Source: a virus. From it: 64,000 nt of DNA. A program made the translations under genes and the position numbers. How positions within the stretch are numbered: position 1 is the first letter of the stretch; every line of letters starts with the position of its first letter. Location of the stretch: IMG/VR virus record IMGVR_UViG_3300032018_000004, positions 16,975-80,974 of that record. One strand, written 5' to 3'. The notes beneath the pieces were generated by a model that was not told the DNA's origin, searched no databases, and saw only the letters and a program-made list of their open reading frames with translations. Shown one piece after another: positions 17,361 through 24,523 of the stretch.

Positions 17361-17552
17361 TTACCAATGAATATGATCAAGACTTCCTTCATGGTAATCA
17401 GAGGTATAATCATATTCTACCATTTTTCTTCTATGACACTTAGGAATTCTTGAACCATTACTCGTTTTAGTTTTTCTGCACTGCTCGCAAATAAAAATAT
17501 TCCCGATTAAATGAGCGTCTGAACCATCGAACAATTGATCAAAACTTTTCAT
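17361..17552 (-). CDS. Small Cys/His protein, 63 aa
   Basis: ATG 17552 preceded by GGGAAGGAAG; ATGA overlap with the upstream 57-aa gene. Contains ICEQCRKTKTSNGSRIPKCH, a likely zinc knuckle. Last gene of a three-gene unit transcribed from the promoter at 18159-18186. Function unknown. Confidence 0.6.
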   Translation of the reverse strand: MKSFDQLFDGSDAHLIGNIFICEQCRKTKTSNGSRIPKCHRRKMVEYDYTSDYHEGSLDHIHW

Positions 17553-17722
17553 ATCTCTTCCTTCCCTCGTTCAAAATCTTTTAAAATCCTAAGAGAATCT
17601 TCTTCCTCAAACCTACTCTTTCTCGATTTTCCAAATCTGTCTCTAATTTTGATCTTTTTCTTTGATTTATTGCTATGATCTCTTTTCTCTCTTGCATCTT
17701 CCTCAAAATCTTCCTGAAACAT
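17549..17722 (-). CDS. Highly charged small protein, 57 aa
   Basis: ATG 17722 with a GGAGATTAG site; stop overlaps the next start (ATGA). Dominated by Lys/Arg/Glu/Asp with the basic run KKKIKIRDRFGKSRKSR, so it may bind nucleic acid. No family recognised. Confidence 0.6.
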   Translation of the reverse strand: MFQEDFEEDAREKRDHSNKSKKKIKIRDRFGKSRKSRFEEEDSLRILKDFERGKEEI

Positions 17723-17723
17723 C

Positions 17724-18068
17724 CTAATCTCCTGAAATATTATTCTCTTCTCCGATATTTACATTGCATTCCTTATTCCCATCCCAAATCATTGTCCCAT
17801 ATTCCCAATCACCTTGGTTTAGGTAGTGGCAAAATCCATTCTGCTCTTGAGGCTTCTTTAAGACTAAACTCCAGTACGGGCAATAGTGCGTTTCTTGGCT
17901 ATACGATGAAACTGAGTGGGTGAAATAGCATTTTGTCCCAAGTGGGATGTAGGTTGGGTTTGATTCGATAGAAGTTTTAATGTTTTTATCTCTTCCTGGG
18001 CATGTATTACAATCTGAGTGGTCATAGTATGGGTCATTTCTATTAAAGCATTGTCTTGTGCAGGACAT
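17724..18068 (-). CDS. Cysteine-rich protein, 114 aa
   Basis: Nine cysteines, most in the N-terminal half (MSCTRQCF, DCNTCPGRD), suggesting metal binding. GGAGG site before ATG 18068. First gene after the sigma-28-like promoter at 18159-18186. Not recognised. Confidence 0.6.
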   Translation of the reverse strand: MSCTRQCFNRNDPYYDHSDCNTCPGRDKNIKTSIESNPTYIPLGTKCYFTHSVSSYSQETHYCPYWSLVLKKPQEQNGFCHYLNQGDWEYGTMIWDGNKECNVNIGEENNISGD

Positions 18069-18158
18069 TTAAATCCTCCAGTTCAATTTCACATACTATA
18101 ATCACAATATATTCTTTTGTCAAGTCGTTTAAATATCTTTTCTAGCCTATACAATCAC

Positions 18159-18186
18159 TTATCGGAATATTTCATTAAAAACTTTA
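18159..18186 (-). promoter_or_regulatory. Sigma-28-like promoter, copy C
   Basis: Minus strand TAAAGTTT, 12 bases, TCCGATAA. It drives the three-gene unit 18068-17361 and is divergent from copy D, 52 bases away. Confidence 0.65.
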
Positions 18187-18237
18187 ATTTATTTTGTTTC
18201 TTTAGTTGACTTTTCTAGCCTAGTGATTACTTTTCGT

Positions 18238-18264
18238 TTAAGTTTTCGGTAGAAATGCCGATAA
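18238..18264 (+). promoter_or_regulatory. Sigma-28-like promoter, copy D
   Basis: Plus strand TTAAGTTT, 11 bases, GCCGATAA, then GG. The -35 box has one mismatch to the shared pattern. Transcription should begin near 18271, at the left edge of the structured RNA candidate. Confidence 0.6.
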
Positions 18265-18270
18265 GGTGTA

Positions 18271-18600
18271 GAAATCCATCATTCCTTGTACTTAATGGTG
18301 AACAGACGGTTCTTGATTTTAACTTACTGATCCGTACCACGCCGGAAGTGGTGAAAAAGTAATGCGAGGTTGCGCTTATCCGGCAAAAGAATCACACAGC
18401 CCTCAAGACGTAATATGGGACGGGGTTACGGAAGAGATAATCAGCAAATAGCTGGTGTTAAATCCAAAACAGGCTTACGTATACGATGCCGTGAAAGCGG
18501 TGAGTGCTTGGGACACTTTAAAAACTCGCCTGATAATTCGTGTGATTCTTTCTTAGCTTGTTGACTTCTATTCCTATCGGAAGGGATAACAAGGAGTTCT
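18271..18600 (+). ncRNA. Candidate large structured non-coding RNA
   Basis: No credible gene, clearly higher GC than its flanks, and dense potential base pairing. A 9-bp closing stem joins 18281-18289 (ATTCCTTGT) to 18589-18597 (ACAAGGAGT). Hairpin 18336-18352 (ACCAC/GTGGT) has a 7-base loop whose GCCGGA is complementary to TCCGGC at 18379-18384, a possible pseudoknot. Further hairpins are 18409-18430 (CGTAA/TTACG), 18442-18454 (CAGC/GCTG), 18489-18500, 18503-18517 and 18571-18582 (TTCC/GGAA). A sigma-28-like promoter ends just upstream. The 143 bases after it are AT-rich without a gene. RNA class unknown. Confidence 0.6.
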
Positions 18601-18743
18601 TAATTAGTCGTTGTATAAATAATATAGGTTGTATAGTAAAAGAATATAAACTACTATCTACTTAATATTATATACATCGGTGCGTAAGTCCCGAAATAGG
18701 TTTAAAATTAGATAATAACAAATACTAAAAGAAAGAGAAGTAT

Positions 18744-19355
18744 ATGGCAAAGTGGAAAACTAAGGAAGATAGACAAAAATTTTATAACTCTATAGAATGG
18801 AAAGCTATCAAGGAGAATCTGTTTTCTGTAAGAGGACGGAAATGTGAAATTTGCGGGAAGACAGAATCAATCCAAGTTCACCACTTAACTTATGACAGGT
18901 TTGGCGGAAACGAAGAATTAACCGACCTAAAAATATTGTGTGGGTTTCATCACATGGAAGAGCATGGACTTATTTTCAATAACAATAGTCGCTGTGTTAG
19001 CCTTGGGTTAATGTACGTTGACATTGTTGACGATCTAGTTGCTGGATTGTTGTTGTCTCAAATTATTTATTGGCATCTACCAGGGAAAACCGGCCAAACA
19101 AAATTAAGAATCCTGAAAGAAGACAGGAAATGGCTTGCTAAAAGAAGACAAGATTGGTTTGATGAATGTAGAATAACTATTCGTCAATATGTCAGAGCAA
19201 TTAAAATCTTGGAAGATATGAATATTGTTGTGACAAAGATTTTTAAATTTAACGGAGAGCCAACCGTACACATTTCATTAAATCAAGATATATTTTTAGG
19301 GTTAGTAGAAAAGTATTTAAACAACCAACCAGTTGAGAATGACGATGGCGAATAA
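18744..19355 (+). CDS. HNH endonuclease fused to a winged-helix-like domain
   Basis: 203 aa. Residues ~35-80 form an HNH/zinc unit (CEICGKTESIQVHHLTY, ILCGFHHMEEHG). Residues ~85-195 resemble the winged-helix domain of phage and plasmid replication or regulatory proteins (LSQIIYWHLPGK ... EWFDE-like block with SIRQYV-like helix). Good GAAAGAGAAG site. It lies directly downstream of the structured RNA and upstream of a second HNH gene whose N-terminus is a paralogue. Confidence 0.75.
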   Translation: MAKWKTKEDRQKFYNSIEWKAIKENLFSVRGRKCEICGKTESIQVHHLTYDRFGGNEELTDLKILCGFHHMEEHGLIFNNNSRCVSLGLMYVDIVDDLVAGLLLSQIIYWHLPGKTGQTKLRILKEDRKWLAKRRQDWFDECRITIRQYVRAIKILEDMNIVVTKIFKFNGEPTVHISLNQDIFLGLVEKYLNNQPVENDDGE

Positions 19356-19737
19356 GTTTTACGACAGCAAAGAGTGGGCAGTTATAAAGAATGACCTTTT
19401 CATGATAAGAGGGAAGAAGTGCGAGATTTGTGGGAGCACTGTGAGAATAAATGTCCACCACTTGAGTTATAAGAATTTTGGCGGGAATGAAGAACCAGAA
19501 GATTTGATCGTTCTATGCAGGATATGTCATGAAGGCGAACATGGGATTGTAAGACCAACTACAATTAGTAAAACTGCTAAAAGGAAAGCAGCGAGAAGAG
19601 AACGGCTTCGCCTTAAAAGAATACGGCAAAGAGAAGGCCGTGCTGAATGGGAATTGTCGCAAGAAGTTAAGAGAAAGAGATTTGAAACGAAACTAATTAT
19701 AAGAAGAGTTGGATCAGACGATATAATTAGAAAATAG
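19345..19737 (+). CDS. HNH endonuclease, 130 aa
   Basis: Start at ATG 19345, which aligns with the start region of the preceding HNH protein; an upstream TTG is less likely. Residues ~10-65 hold CEICGSTVRINVHHLSY and LCRICHEGEHG, the same HNH type as the gene before it. The rest is a strongly basic helix. Overlaps the previous gene by 11 bases. Likely a free-standing homing-type nuclease. Confidence 0.75.
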   Translation: MANKFYDSKEWAVIKNDLFMIRGKKCEICGSTVRINVHHLSYKNFGGNEEPEDLIVLCRICHEGEHGIVRPTTISKTAKRKAARRERLRLKRIRQREGRAEWELSQEVKRKRFETKLIIRRVGSDDIIRK

Positions 19738-19745
19738 GAGGCACT

Positions 19746-19853
19746 ATGTTTAACTACCTATGCAGAAAATGTAATACAGTGTTTAGTTCAGTCCAAGGAA
19801 CAATAGCTAATATCTGCCCATGTTGTGGTGGAGATGCAGTGAGGGTGGAATGA
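19746..19853 (+). CDS. Zinc-ribbon microprotein, 35 aa
   Basis: ATG 19746 with TAGGAGGC upstream. Two metal knuckles (CRKC and CPCC) separated by ~20 residues make a rubredoxin-like zinc ribbon. Overlaps the next start by 4 bases. Function unknown. Confidence 0.6.
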   Translation: MFNYLCRKCNTVFSSVQGTIANICPCCGGDAVRVE

Positions 19854-20066
19854 AAACTAAAATAATACCACTCCTTATTTTTACTATTTGCCTTAAACCT
19901 AAATCAAGAACCCTTGGATGCCTCTTCTCAATTCTATCTTCCACGGTCAAAGCAAGAAAATAAGAAACAAATGGCGATCTATCCGAATTTCACGCTTGAC
20001 ATTTCTGAAATAAATGGTAATACTGAGTTGACTGGTGGTAGCATAAGATTAAGCTTTAGATTTTAG
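19850..20066 (+). pseudogene. Exported small protein interrupted by a +1 frameshift
   Basis: ATG 19850 opens a signal-peptide-like start (MKTKIIPLLIFTICL), then the frame runs into an unlikely sequence and stops. Skipping one base at CTTAAAC gives a continuous ~71-residue protein ending in GSIRLSFRF at 20066. Either a one-base insertion (natural or sequencing) or a +1 recoding site. The mature product would be periplasmic or secreted. Sits directly before the methyltransferase gene. Confidence 0.5.
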
Positions 20067-20073
20067 GATAATT

Positions 20074-21096
20074 ATGGACGAAGGAATTAATGTTTTAAGT
20101 TTGTTTGACGGAATGAGTTGTGGGCAGATAGCATTAGAAAGGGCGGGAATAAAAGTTAAAAATTATTTTGCTAGTGAAATTGATAAATACGCTATTAAGG
20201 TAACTCAATCTAATTACCCAAATACAATTCAGCTAGGAGATGTGACAAAAGTAGATAGTTCTAATTTACCTAAAATTGATTTGTTAATTGGTGGCAGCCC
20301 ATGCCAGGGATTTAGCTTTGCTGGAAAACAACTGAATTTCGAGGATGTTAGGAGTAAGCTCTTCTTTGAATATGTTCGTCTTTTGAAAGAATTAAATCCT
20401 AGATATTTCTTGCTTGAAAATGTTAGGATGAAAAAAGAAAGTAAAGATATTATTTCTGAATATTTAGGATTTGAACCGATTGAAATAAATTCTGCATTGG
20501 TTTCTGCGCAAAATAGAAAAAGATTATATTGGACGAATATACCTAATGTTGAGCAACCGGAAGATAATGGTATTTTTCTTAAAGACATTATTGAGAATGG
20601 GCTTATTGATAGAGATAAAAGCTATTGCGTAGATGCAAATTATTTTAAAAGGGGGAATCTGAAAAGTAACTTTTCAGATTGTAGAAGGCAATTAGTTTTT
20701 GAGAAACCTCATGGATGGAATAAGGGTGGAGTACAAGAGAAGGATAAATTTGGTTCTCTGAGGGAATGCACTAACGGAAATTATGCTGTATATGATAGCC
20801 AACGATGCGTCCAAACAGGAGAAGCCGACTTAAATGGATTTGACTGTATAAAAAGAACTTACGATATTTCTGGTAAGTGTCCGACACTTACCACTATGAC
20901 AGGAGGACATAGAGAACCTAAGATAACTTTATCAGAAATGAAGTGGCGTAAATTAACCCCAATCGAGTGCGAAAGATTACAAACAGTGCCAGATAATTAC
21001 ACAAATTATGTTTCAAATGCTCAAAGATATAAAATGCTAGGGAATGGTTGGACGGTAAACGTAATTGTGCATATTTTTAAAAACATAGAGATTTGA
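20074..21096 (+). CDS. DNA cytosine-C5 methyltransferase
   Basis: 340 aa. Motif I SLFDGMSCGQ, motif IV GGSPCQGFSF with catalytic Cys77, motif VI LLENV (residues 113-117), motif VIII SAQNRKRLYW, and C-terminal LTPIECERLQTVPDNYT plus MLGNGWTV are all present in order. It transfers methyl from SAM to C5 of cytosine in a specific site; no cognate restriction enzyme is adjacent, so it likely protects phage DNA. Followed after one base by a deaminase gene. Confidence 0.93.
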   Translation: MDEGINVLSLFDGMSCGQIALERAGIKVKNYFASEIDKYAIKVTQSNYPNTIQLGDVTKVDSSNLPKIDLLIGGSPCQGFSFAGKQLNFEDVRSKLFFEYVRLLKELNPRYFLLENVRMKKESKDIISEYLGFEPIEINSALVSAQNRKRLYWTNIPNVEQPEDNGIFLKDIIENGLIDRDKSYCVDANYFKRGNLKSNFSDCRRQLVFEKPHGWNKGGVQEKDKFGSLRECTNGNYAVYDSQRCVQTGEADLNGFDCIKRTYDISGKCPTLTTMTGGHREPKITLSEMKWRKLTPIECERLQTVPDNYTNYVSNAQRYKMLGNGWTVNVIVHIFKNIEI

Positions 21097-21097
21097 T

Positions 21098-21403
21098 ATG
21101 AGTAAGTGTGTTAAACAAGATGTCGTAGCAATTATAAAGAATAGAAATAAAATATTTATAGGAATTAATTCTTGTAATAATCCTCAATTTGTTTGCCCAA
21201 GAGACAATATGCCGTCTGGCATTGGATATGAGTTATGCAAATCTATATGTAGGCAAACTAATCATGCTGAAGTAAACGCTTGTATAAATGCAGGAGAATA
21301 TGCTAGTGGGGCTACCTTATATTTAATTGGGCATTCTTATTGTTGTGATGATTGCTTGCAAATAATGAAAGAGTATGGTATTAAGGAAATTATAATTCTA
21401 TGA
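21098..21403 (+). CDS. Compact cytidine/deoxycytidylate deaminase-fold protein
   Basis: 101 aa. HAE at residues 56-58 (zinc His and proton-shuttle Glu) and CxxC at 83-86 (YCCDDC) give the full zinc site of the cytidine deaminase superfamily. It is shorter than T4-type dCMP deaminases (~190 aa). It may deaminate dCMP for nucleotide supply or act on another base. Begins one base after the methyltransferase stop, so co-translated with it. Confidence 0.8.
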   Translation: MSKCVKQDVVAIIKNRNKIFIGINSCNNPQFVCPRDNMPSGIGYELCKSICRQTNHAEVNACINAGEYASGATLYLIGHSYCCDDCLQIMKEYGIKEIIIL

Positions 21404-21412
21404 GGTTCTAAA

Positions 21413-21838
21413 ATGAAAAAATTATTAACCCTTATATTTTTCCTGAACGCAACTATCGCCCATGCAAGTGGCTATGGAGACCTGAATGATGTCGAGTACG
21501 TAAAAAATTACGATGGAGATACAATCACATTCAACATCAAATCAGTCCATCCTATAATTGGAGACAAAATCCCAATCAGGGTAAATGGCATTGACACTCC
21601 AGAGATTAAAGGAAAATGCGAGAAAGAATCTATACTTGCAAAAAAAGTTAAGGAATTTGTGAAACAGGAAATGAAACAAGCCAAGACCATTAACCTAAGA
21701 AATATCAACAGGGAAAAGTATTTCAGAATCCTTGCAGATGTTGAATATGACAATAAACTTCTTTCACAAGAATTGATTAAAAGAAATATGGCTGTTGAGT
21801 ATCACGGCGAAACAAAACTTAAAAACTGGTGTGAATGA
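21413..21838 (+). CDS. Secreted thermonuclease-like nuclease (SNase family)
   Basis: 141 aa with an N-terminal signal peptide (MKKLLTLIFFLNATIAHA). Core motifs follow: YDGDTITF, IPIRVNGIDTPEI and NREKYFRILADVEY, matching the staphylococcal nuclease fold with its acidic calcium site and catalytic Arg. It would degrade DNA or RNA in the periplasm or outside the cell. Such enzymes in phages may destroy competing DNA. Confidence 0.82.
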   Translation: MKKLLTLIFFLNATIAHASGYGDLNDVEYVKNYDGDTITFNIKSVHPIIGDKIPIRVNGIDTPEIKGKCEKESILAKKVKEFVKQEMKQAKTINLRNINREKYFRILADVEYDNKLLSQELIKRNMAVEYHGETKLKNWCE

Positions 21839-21839
21839 G

Positions 21840-22022
21840 ATGGGAATAGGATGCAAATATCTAGGTGGAACAAAACTTCTGAAATATGTTGTTCATAGGA
21901 ATAAATACAAATGGGATTTAAAACCTAAGTATCAACCTGACAAAGATGATAAAGAACCAACCTTGTGGCCTCTTGTATGGGCTTTACTTGGATTTATATT
22001 CCTAATCTCACTCTTAAAATAA
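21840..22022 (+). CDS. Small tail-anchored membrane protein, 60 aa
   Basis: ATG 21840, one base after the nuclease stop. Basic N-terminal part, then a C-terminal membrane segment (WPLVWALLGFIFLISLLK). Function unknown; co-transcribed with the nuclease. Confidence 0.5.
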   Translation: MGIGCKYLGGTKLLKYVVHRNKYKWDLKPKYQPDKDDKEPTLWPLVWALLGFIFLISLLK

Positions 22023-22024
22023 TC

Positions 22025-22053
22025 TTGACATAATCCAGAACATTTCCTATAAT
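22025..22053 (+). promoter_or_regulatory. Consensus sigma-70 promoter
   Basis: TTGACA, exactly 17 bases, TATAAT: a perfect match to the housekeeping consensus. Points to the small genes at 22078 onward. A strong early promoter by sequence. Confidence 0.85.
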
Positions 22054-22077
22054 CAGAACAAATAGGGGGTGGTAGTA

Positions 22078-22191
22078 ATGCTAGGATTCACATATAGGCA
22101 AATGAACAAGAACATTCAAAATCCTTCTCCTCCAATGCCAGGGTGGTTGAAGGCTATATTATGGATATTGGCGATCATAGAATTATTATGA
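22078..22191 (+). CDS. Membrane microprotein, 37 aa
   Basis: GGGGGTGG site before ATG 22078, 25 bases after a consensus promoter. The second half is one hydrophobic helix (WLKAILWILAIIELL). Overlaps the next gene out of frame. Probably expressed immediately after infection; role unknown. Confidence 0.5.
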   Translation: MLGFTYRQMNKNIQNPSPPMPGWLKAILWILAIIELL

Positions 22192-22445
22192 CAAAACTAA
22201 ATGAAGTACACGTTGATATTAGCATTGATGATAGGATTCAGAGAAAGGAAACTTTCTGTTGCCCTAATTGTAAACACTCATGCTTGTATACAAATGGAGT
22301 CCAAAAAAATACAGAGCGTGGATTTTTCAATGTGGAGTCTTTCGCTGAACGAAATATGGGGACATTTATAGAACAACACTATGTTTATGGGTGCCCAAAC
22401 TGTAAAATGTTATTTCATAGTTTTATGCCTATTCCGAGCATTTGA
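22161..22445 (+). CDS. Zinc-finger protein, ~94 aa
   Basis: Two knuckles (FCCPNCKHSC and GCPNCKML) near residues 35 and 80 suggest a treble-clef or ribbon fold. Start uncertain: ATG 22161 has AAGG upstream, while ATG 22188 overlaps the previous stop (ATGA). Function unknown. Confidence 0.55.
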   Translation: MDIGDHRIIMTKLNEVHVDISIDDRIQRKETFCCPNCKHSCLYTNGVQKNTERGFFNVESFAERNMGTFIEQHYVYGCPNCKMLFHSFMPIPSI

Positions 22446-22526
22446 ACTTTTTCAACCAGAAAATAAATATTATAATATTTTGACATCCAGTATTCAGAAT
22501 CTGGTTTATTTCCTACGTTAAGACCC

Positions 22527-22550
22527 ATACCCATGGATAAGATTGGGTAT
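22527..22550 (+). other. Intergenic hairpin
   Basis: ATACCCA / TGGGTAT, 7 bp perfect with a 10-base loop, not followed by a T-run. Lies in the 165-base gap before the 84-aa gene; may be a leader or operator structure. Confidence 0.4.
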
Positions 22551-22610
22551 AACCTGTATATTATATTTGTTTAATGATTTTATAATGAATGTGTTATGAA
22601 AAGGATTATT

Positions 22611-22865
22611 ATGGCAAGAAGTCCAATTGAAATGATGATAGATAAGGGTTGTGGGTTGGAAATTGGATGGGAACTAAAAATACCTCCCAGTGATCTCGTA
22701 ACACTTTGTTGTCCTATTTGTAAAAAAGAAAAGATGGTTGATAGAGAAGACCATGATTTGCCAGGAACTGTTGTAGTAGAAGTATATTGTCGGGATTGCC
22801 CTATGGATGGATTCGAGGAAGTTCATTGTTACCGTTTAGACGGCACGGAGATTTTAGATGGGTAG
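22611..22865 (+). CDS. Zinc-binding protein, 84 aa
   Basis: ATG 22611 chosen because AAAAGGAT precedes it at good spacing; an ATG at 22596 is in frame. CCPICKK and CRDCPMDG knuckles bracket the middle. Last plus-strand gene before the non-coding GC-rich region. Function unknown. Confidence 0.5.
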   Translation: MARSPIEMMIDKGCGLEIGWELKIPPSDLVTLCCPICKKEKMVDREDHDLPGTVVVEVYCRDCPMDGFEEVHCYRLDGTEILDG

Positions 22866-22980
22866 TAATGTTATTACTTGAAAAAAGATTTTATAACATC
22901 CGGTTAAGGTAGTTACCGAGATTGAAGTGTTTTGAATTTGAAAATATAAAATGGTGTGAATAATGCCGAGCCTCCCATAT

Positions 22981-23020
22981 AGGGGGTGGGGTGTTCGGTA
23001 AATAAAGCCCCATACCCCCT
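22981..23020. other. Strong GC hairpin in non-coding region
   Basis: AGGGGGTGGGG at 22981-22991 pairs with CCCC-AT-ACCCCCT at 23008-23020 (11 bp, 2-base bulge). Neither strand has a T-run after it. The stretch 22866-23287 has no plus-strand gene and is much richer in GC than the genome around it. Confidence 0.5.
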
Positions 23021-23182
23021 GATACCCTGCCTCCCCACAGGAGGTTACAGGAGCGTCACCACGCCACGTTTACACCTCTAGCCATACATCCCTACACTAT
23101 AGCCCTAGCACGTCACCTTGCACGCTCTATGATCCCTAGAACGCGATACGCCCCTGTATGCCCTGCTATTGCTATACACTAG

Positions 23183-23288
23183 TCATGCACTCATGCACTC
23201 ATGCACTCATGCACTCATGCACTCATGCACTCATGCACTCATGCACCTAGCATCATGCACCTAGCATCATGCACCTAGCATCATGCAC
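23183..23288. repeat. Tandem iterons: eight TCATGCAC units then three 14-bp units
   Basis: Eight perfect head-to-tail copies of TCATGCAC (23183-23246) are followed by three copies of CTAGCATCATGCAC (23247-23288), each containing the same 8-mer. The array ends exactly at the stop codon of a minus-strand small gene. Iterated sites of this kind occur in replication origins and partition or regulator binding sites. Confidence 0.85.
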
Positions 23289-23449
23289 TATCCTAGCAAC
23301 GCCCTAAACAAAGGTTCATATACCACCACTATACGCTTGGCCCCTTCCTTGCTCATGCCTAGCTTCATCAACCGTGCCCATATATGCAGCGGGTTGGTAT
23401 AGTGACGTACTGTATCGAGTGTGCTTATGTGTAGTGTTGTAGTTGTCAT
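23288..23449 (-). CDS. Small minus-strand protein, 53 aa
   Basis: ATG 23449 has a strong GGAGGGAAACGCC site. The product is basic and helical (LMKLGMSKEGAKRIVVVYEP). It lies against the direction of its neighbours with unusually GC-rich codons, and its stop abuts the iteron array. It could encode the iteron-binding protein or be a recent arrival; function unknown. Confidence 0.5.
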   Translation of the reverse strand: MTTTTLHISTLDTVRHYTNPLHIWARLMKLGMSKEGAKRIVVVYEPLFRALLG

Positions 23450-23683
23450 GGCGTTTCCCTCCTTTCTTTGTGTGATCTAATACATCTCTTTATTTTATTA
23501 TATTAAATGATACATACTTTGTCAATGGGTAGTAGCGTTATTAAACTTATTCAATGATATTGCATACTTAATTTAATTCTACAAAATAAATGCATTTAAT
23601 AAATAAAAATGCTTGACTCTATATATGGATATGGTAAAAAGAAGGCAAGAGCATTAAATATTACTAAATAAGGAGATAAGGCA

Positions 23684-23839
23684 ATGGAAGCATATGACCG
23701 AGTAAAACAGGCAAGGATTGAAGGGAAGGCCACTTATCTCAATGGAGCCAACTATGTTGATTGCCCTTACCCTGCACACACTGCTGAGTGGAGAGCATGG
23801 AGAGAGTTTTACCGCATGGCAAAACGTGGGCGTATTTAG
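23684..23839 (+). CDS. Ribosome modulation factor-like (Rmf/CrpP-like) protein, 51 aa
   Basis: AAGGAGATAAGGCA before ATG 23684. The layout A..G.....G, then CPYP, then W+.W...Y resembles the Rmf family (residues 11-42), which dimerises ribosomes in stationary phase. It could alter host translation, though small phage Rmf-like proteins are mostly uncharacterised. First of a tight run of small genes. Confidence 0.5.
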   Translation: MEAYDRVKQARIEGKATYLNGANYVDCPYPAHTAEWRAWREFYRMAKRGRI

Positions 23840-23889
23840 TTATATTAAACAATGGATGTGGTAAAACGTAGTCAAGAGGAGAGACGACA

Positions 23890-23967
23890 ATGCTTAAATT
23901 GATCCTGGCAGTGGTAGCAGTTGGCGCATGGGCAGATGTAATCGCATTACTCAATAAAATGTTTTAA
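23890..23967 (+). CDS. Hydrophobic microprotein, 25 aa
   Basis: GAGGAGAGACGACA before ATG 23890. Nearly all of it is one membrane-type helix (LILAVVAVGAWADVIALL). Supported by its ribosome site and conserved spacing in the run of small genes; function unknown. Confidence 0.45.
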   Translation: MLKLILAVVAVGAWADVIALLNKMF

Positions 23968-23979
23968 GGAGATACGGCA

Positions 23980-24180
23980 ATGAGCAGAGCAAAGGCAAAG
24001 ATAGCTAAACAGGATAATGGGACGTTTCTTGTCAGGCTGTATGTCAATGGAGTCTGCTCCCCCTACTCTGACACTATATGTAACACCCTTGAGGAAGCAC
24101 AAAAGGCAGCTGGGAACATGGAAGAGAGAAGCAAGCGGCACGATACATACAGGAAGAACAAACACGGAAGGAGGTACTAG
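23980..24180 (+). CDS. Hypothetical protein, 66 aa
   Basis: AAGGAGATACGGCA precedes the ATG, nearly the same leader as the gene at 23684. Sequence begins with a basic helix then a beta pair (TFLVRLYVNGVCSPYSDT) and a basic C-terminus; it looks like a small DNA- or RNA-binding protein. No family recognised. Confidence 0.6.
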   Translation: MSRAKAKIAKQDNGTFLVRLYVNGVCSPYSDTICNTLEEAQKAAGNMEERSKRHDTYRKNKHGRRY

Positions 24181-24182
24181 AA

Positions 24183-24338
24183 ATGCCGAACCATTGCACT
24201 TACAAGAATTGCCCAAAATATCTTGTTTGCTCAGTTAAGATCGAGCCGGGATGTGTTCCGGTATGTAAGCCGGTAGAGAATAGGGAGTTGGTGAACATTG
24301 CAGCTCAAATATTAACCTTGCTGTACATTGCAGAATAG
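24183..24338 (+). CDS. Cysteine-rich small protein, 51 aa
   Basis: Starts 3 bases after the previous stop. Five cysteines within the first 30 residues (CTYKNC, VC, CVPVC) suggest metal binding; the C-terminal third is a hydrophobic helix. Function unknown. Confidence 0.5.
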   Translation: MPNHCTYKNCPKYLVCSVKIEPGCVPVCKPVENRELVNIAAQILTLLYIAE

Positions 24339-24347
24339 GGGGAGAAA

Positions 24348-24500
24348 ATGAAAAGCCGATACTACCAGGCCAGGATAAAAGGTACAGATATATGGATTCG
24401 ACTATTGACGTATTTCCCGGATTCTGATAAATATCTATGTAGGACGGGAAAGCGAAAAGAGTTTTTCTGGTCAGACGAATTAACAGACTTTTGCGATTAA
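24348..24500 (+). CDS. Hypothetical protein, 50 aa
   Basis: GGGGGAG site before ATG 24348. Basic and aromatic, with single cysteines near residue 31 and 49. No family recognised. Confidence 0.5.
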   Translation: MKSRYYQARIKGTDIWIRLLTYFPDSDKYLCRTGKRKEFFWSDELTDFCD

Positions 24501-24523
24501 AAACAAATTAAGGAGATTGAGAG

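Noticed and set aside
18370-18564. 64-codon plus-strand frame inside the structured RNA candidate
   Set aside because: No ribosome site, unnatural composition, and the same bases are taken up by stable pairing.
23183-23288. CRISPR array
   Set aside because: Repeats are 8-14 bp and directly tandem, with no spacers of regular length.
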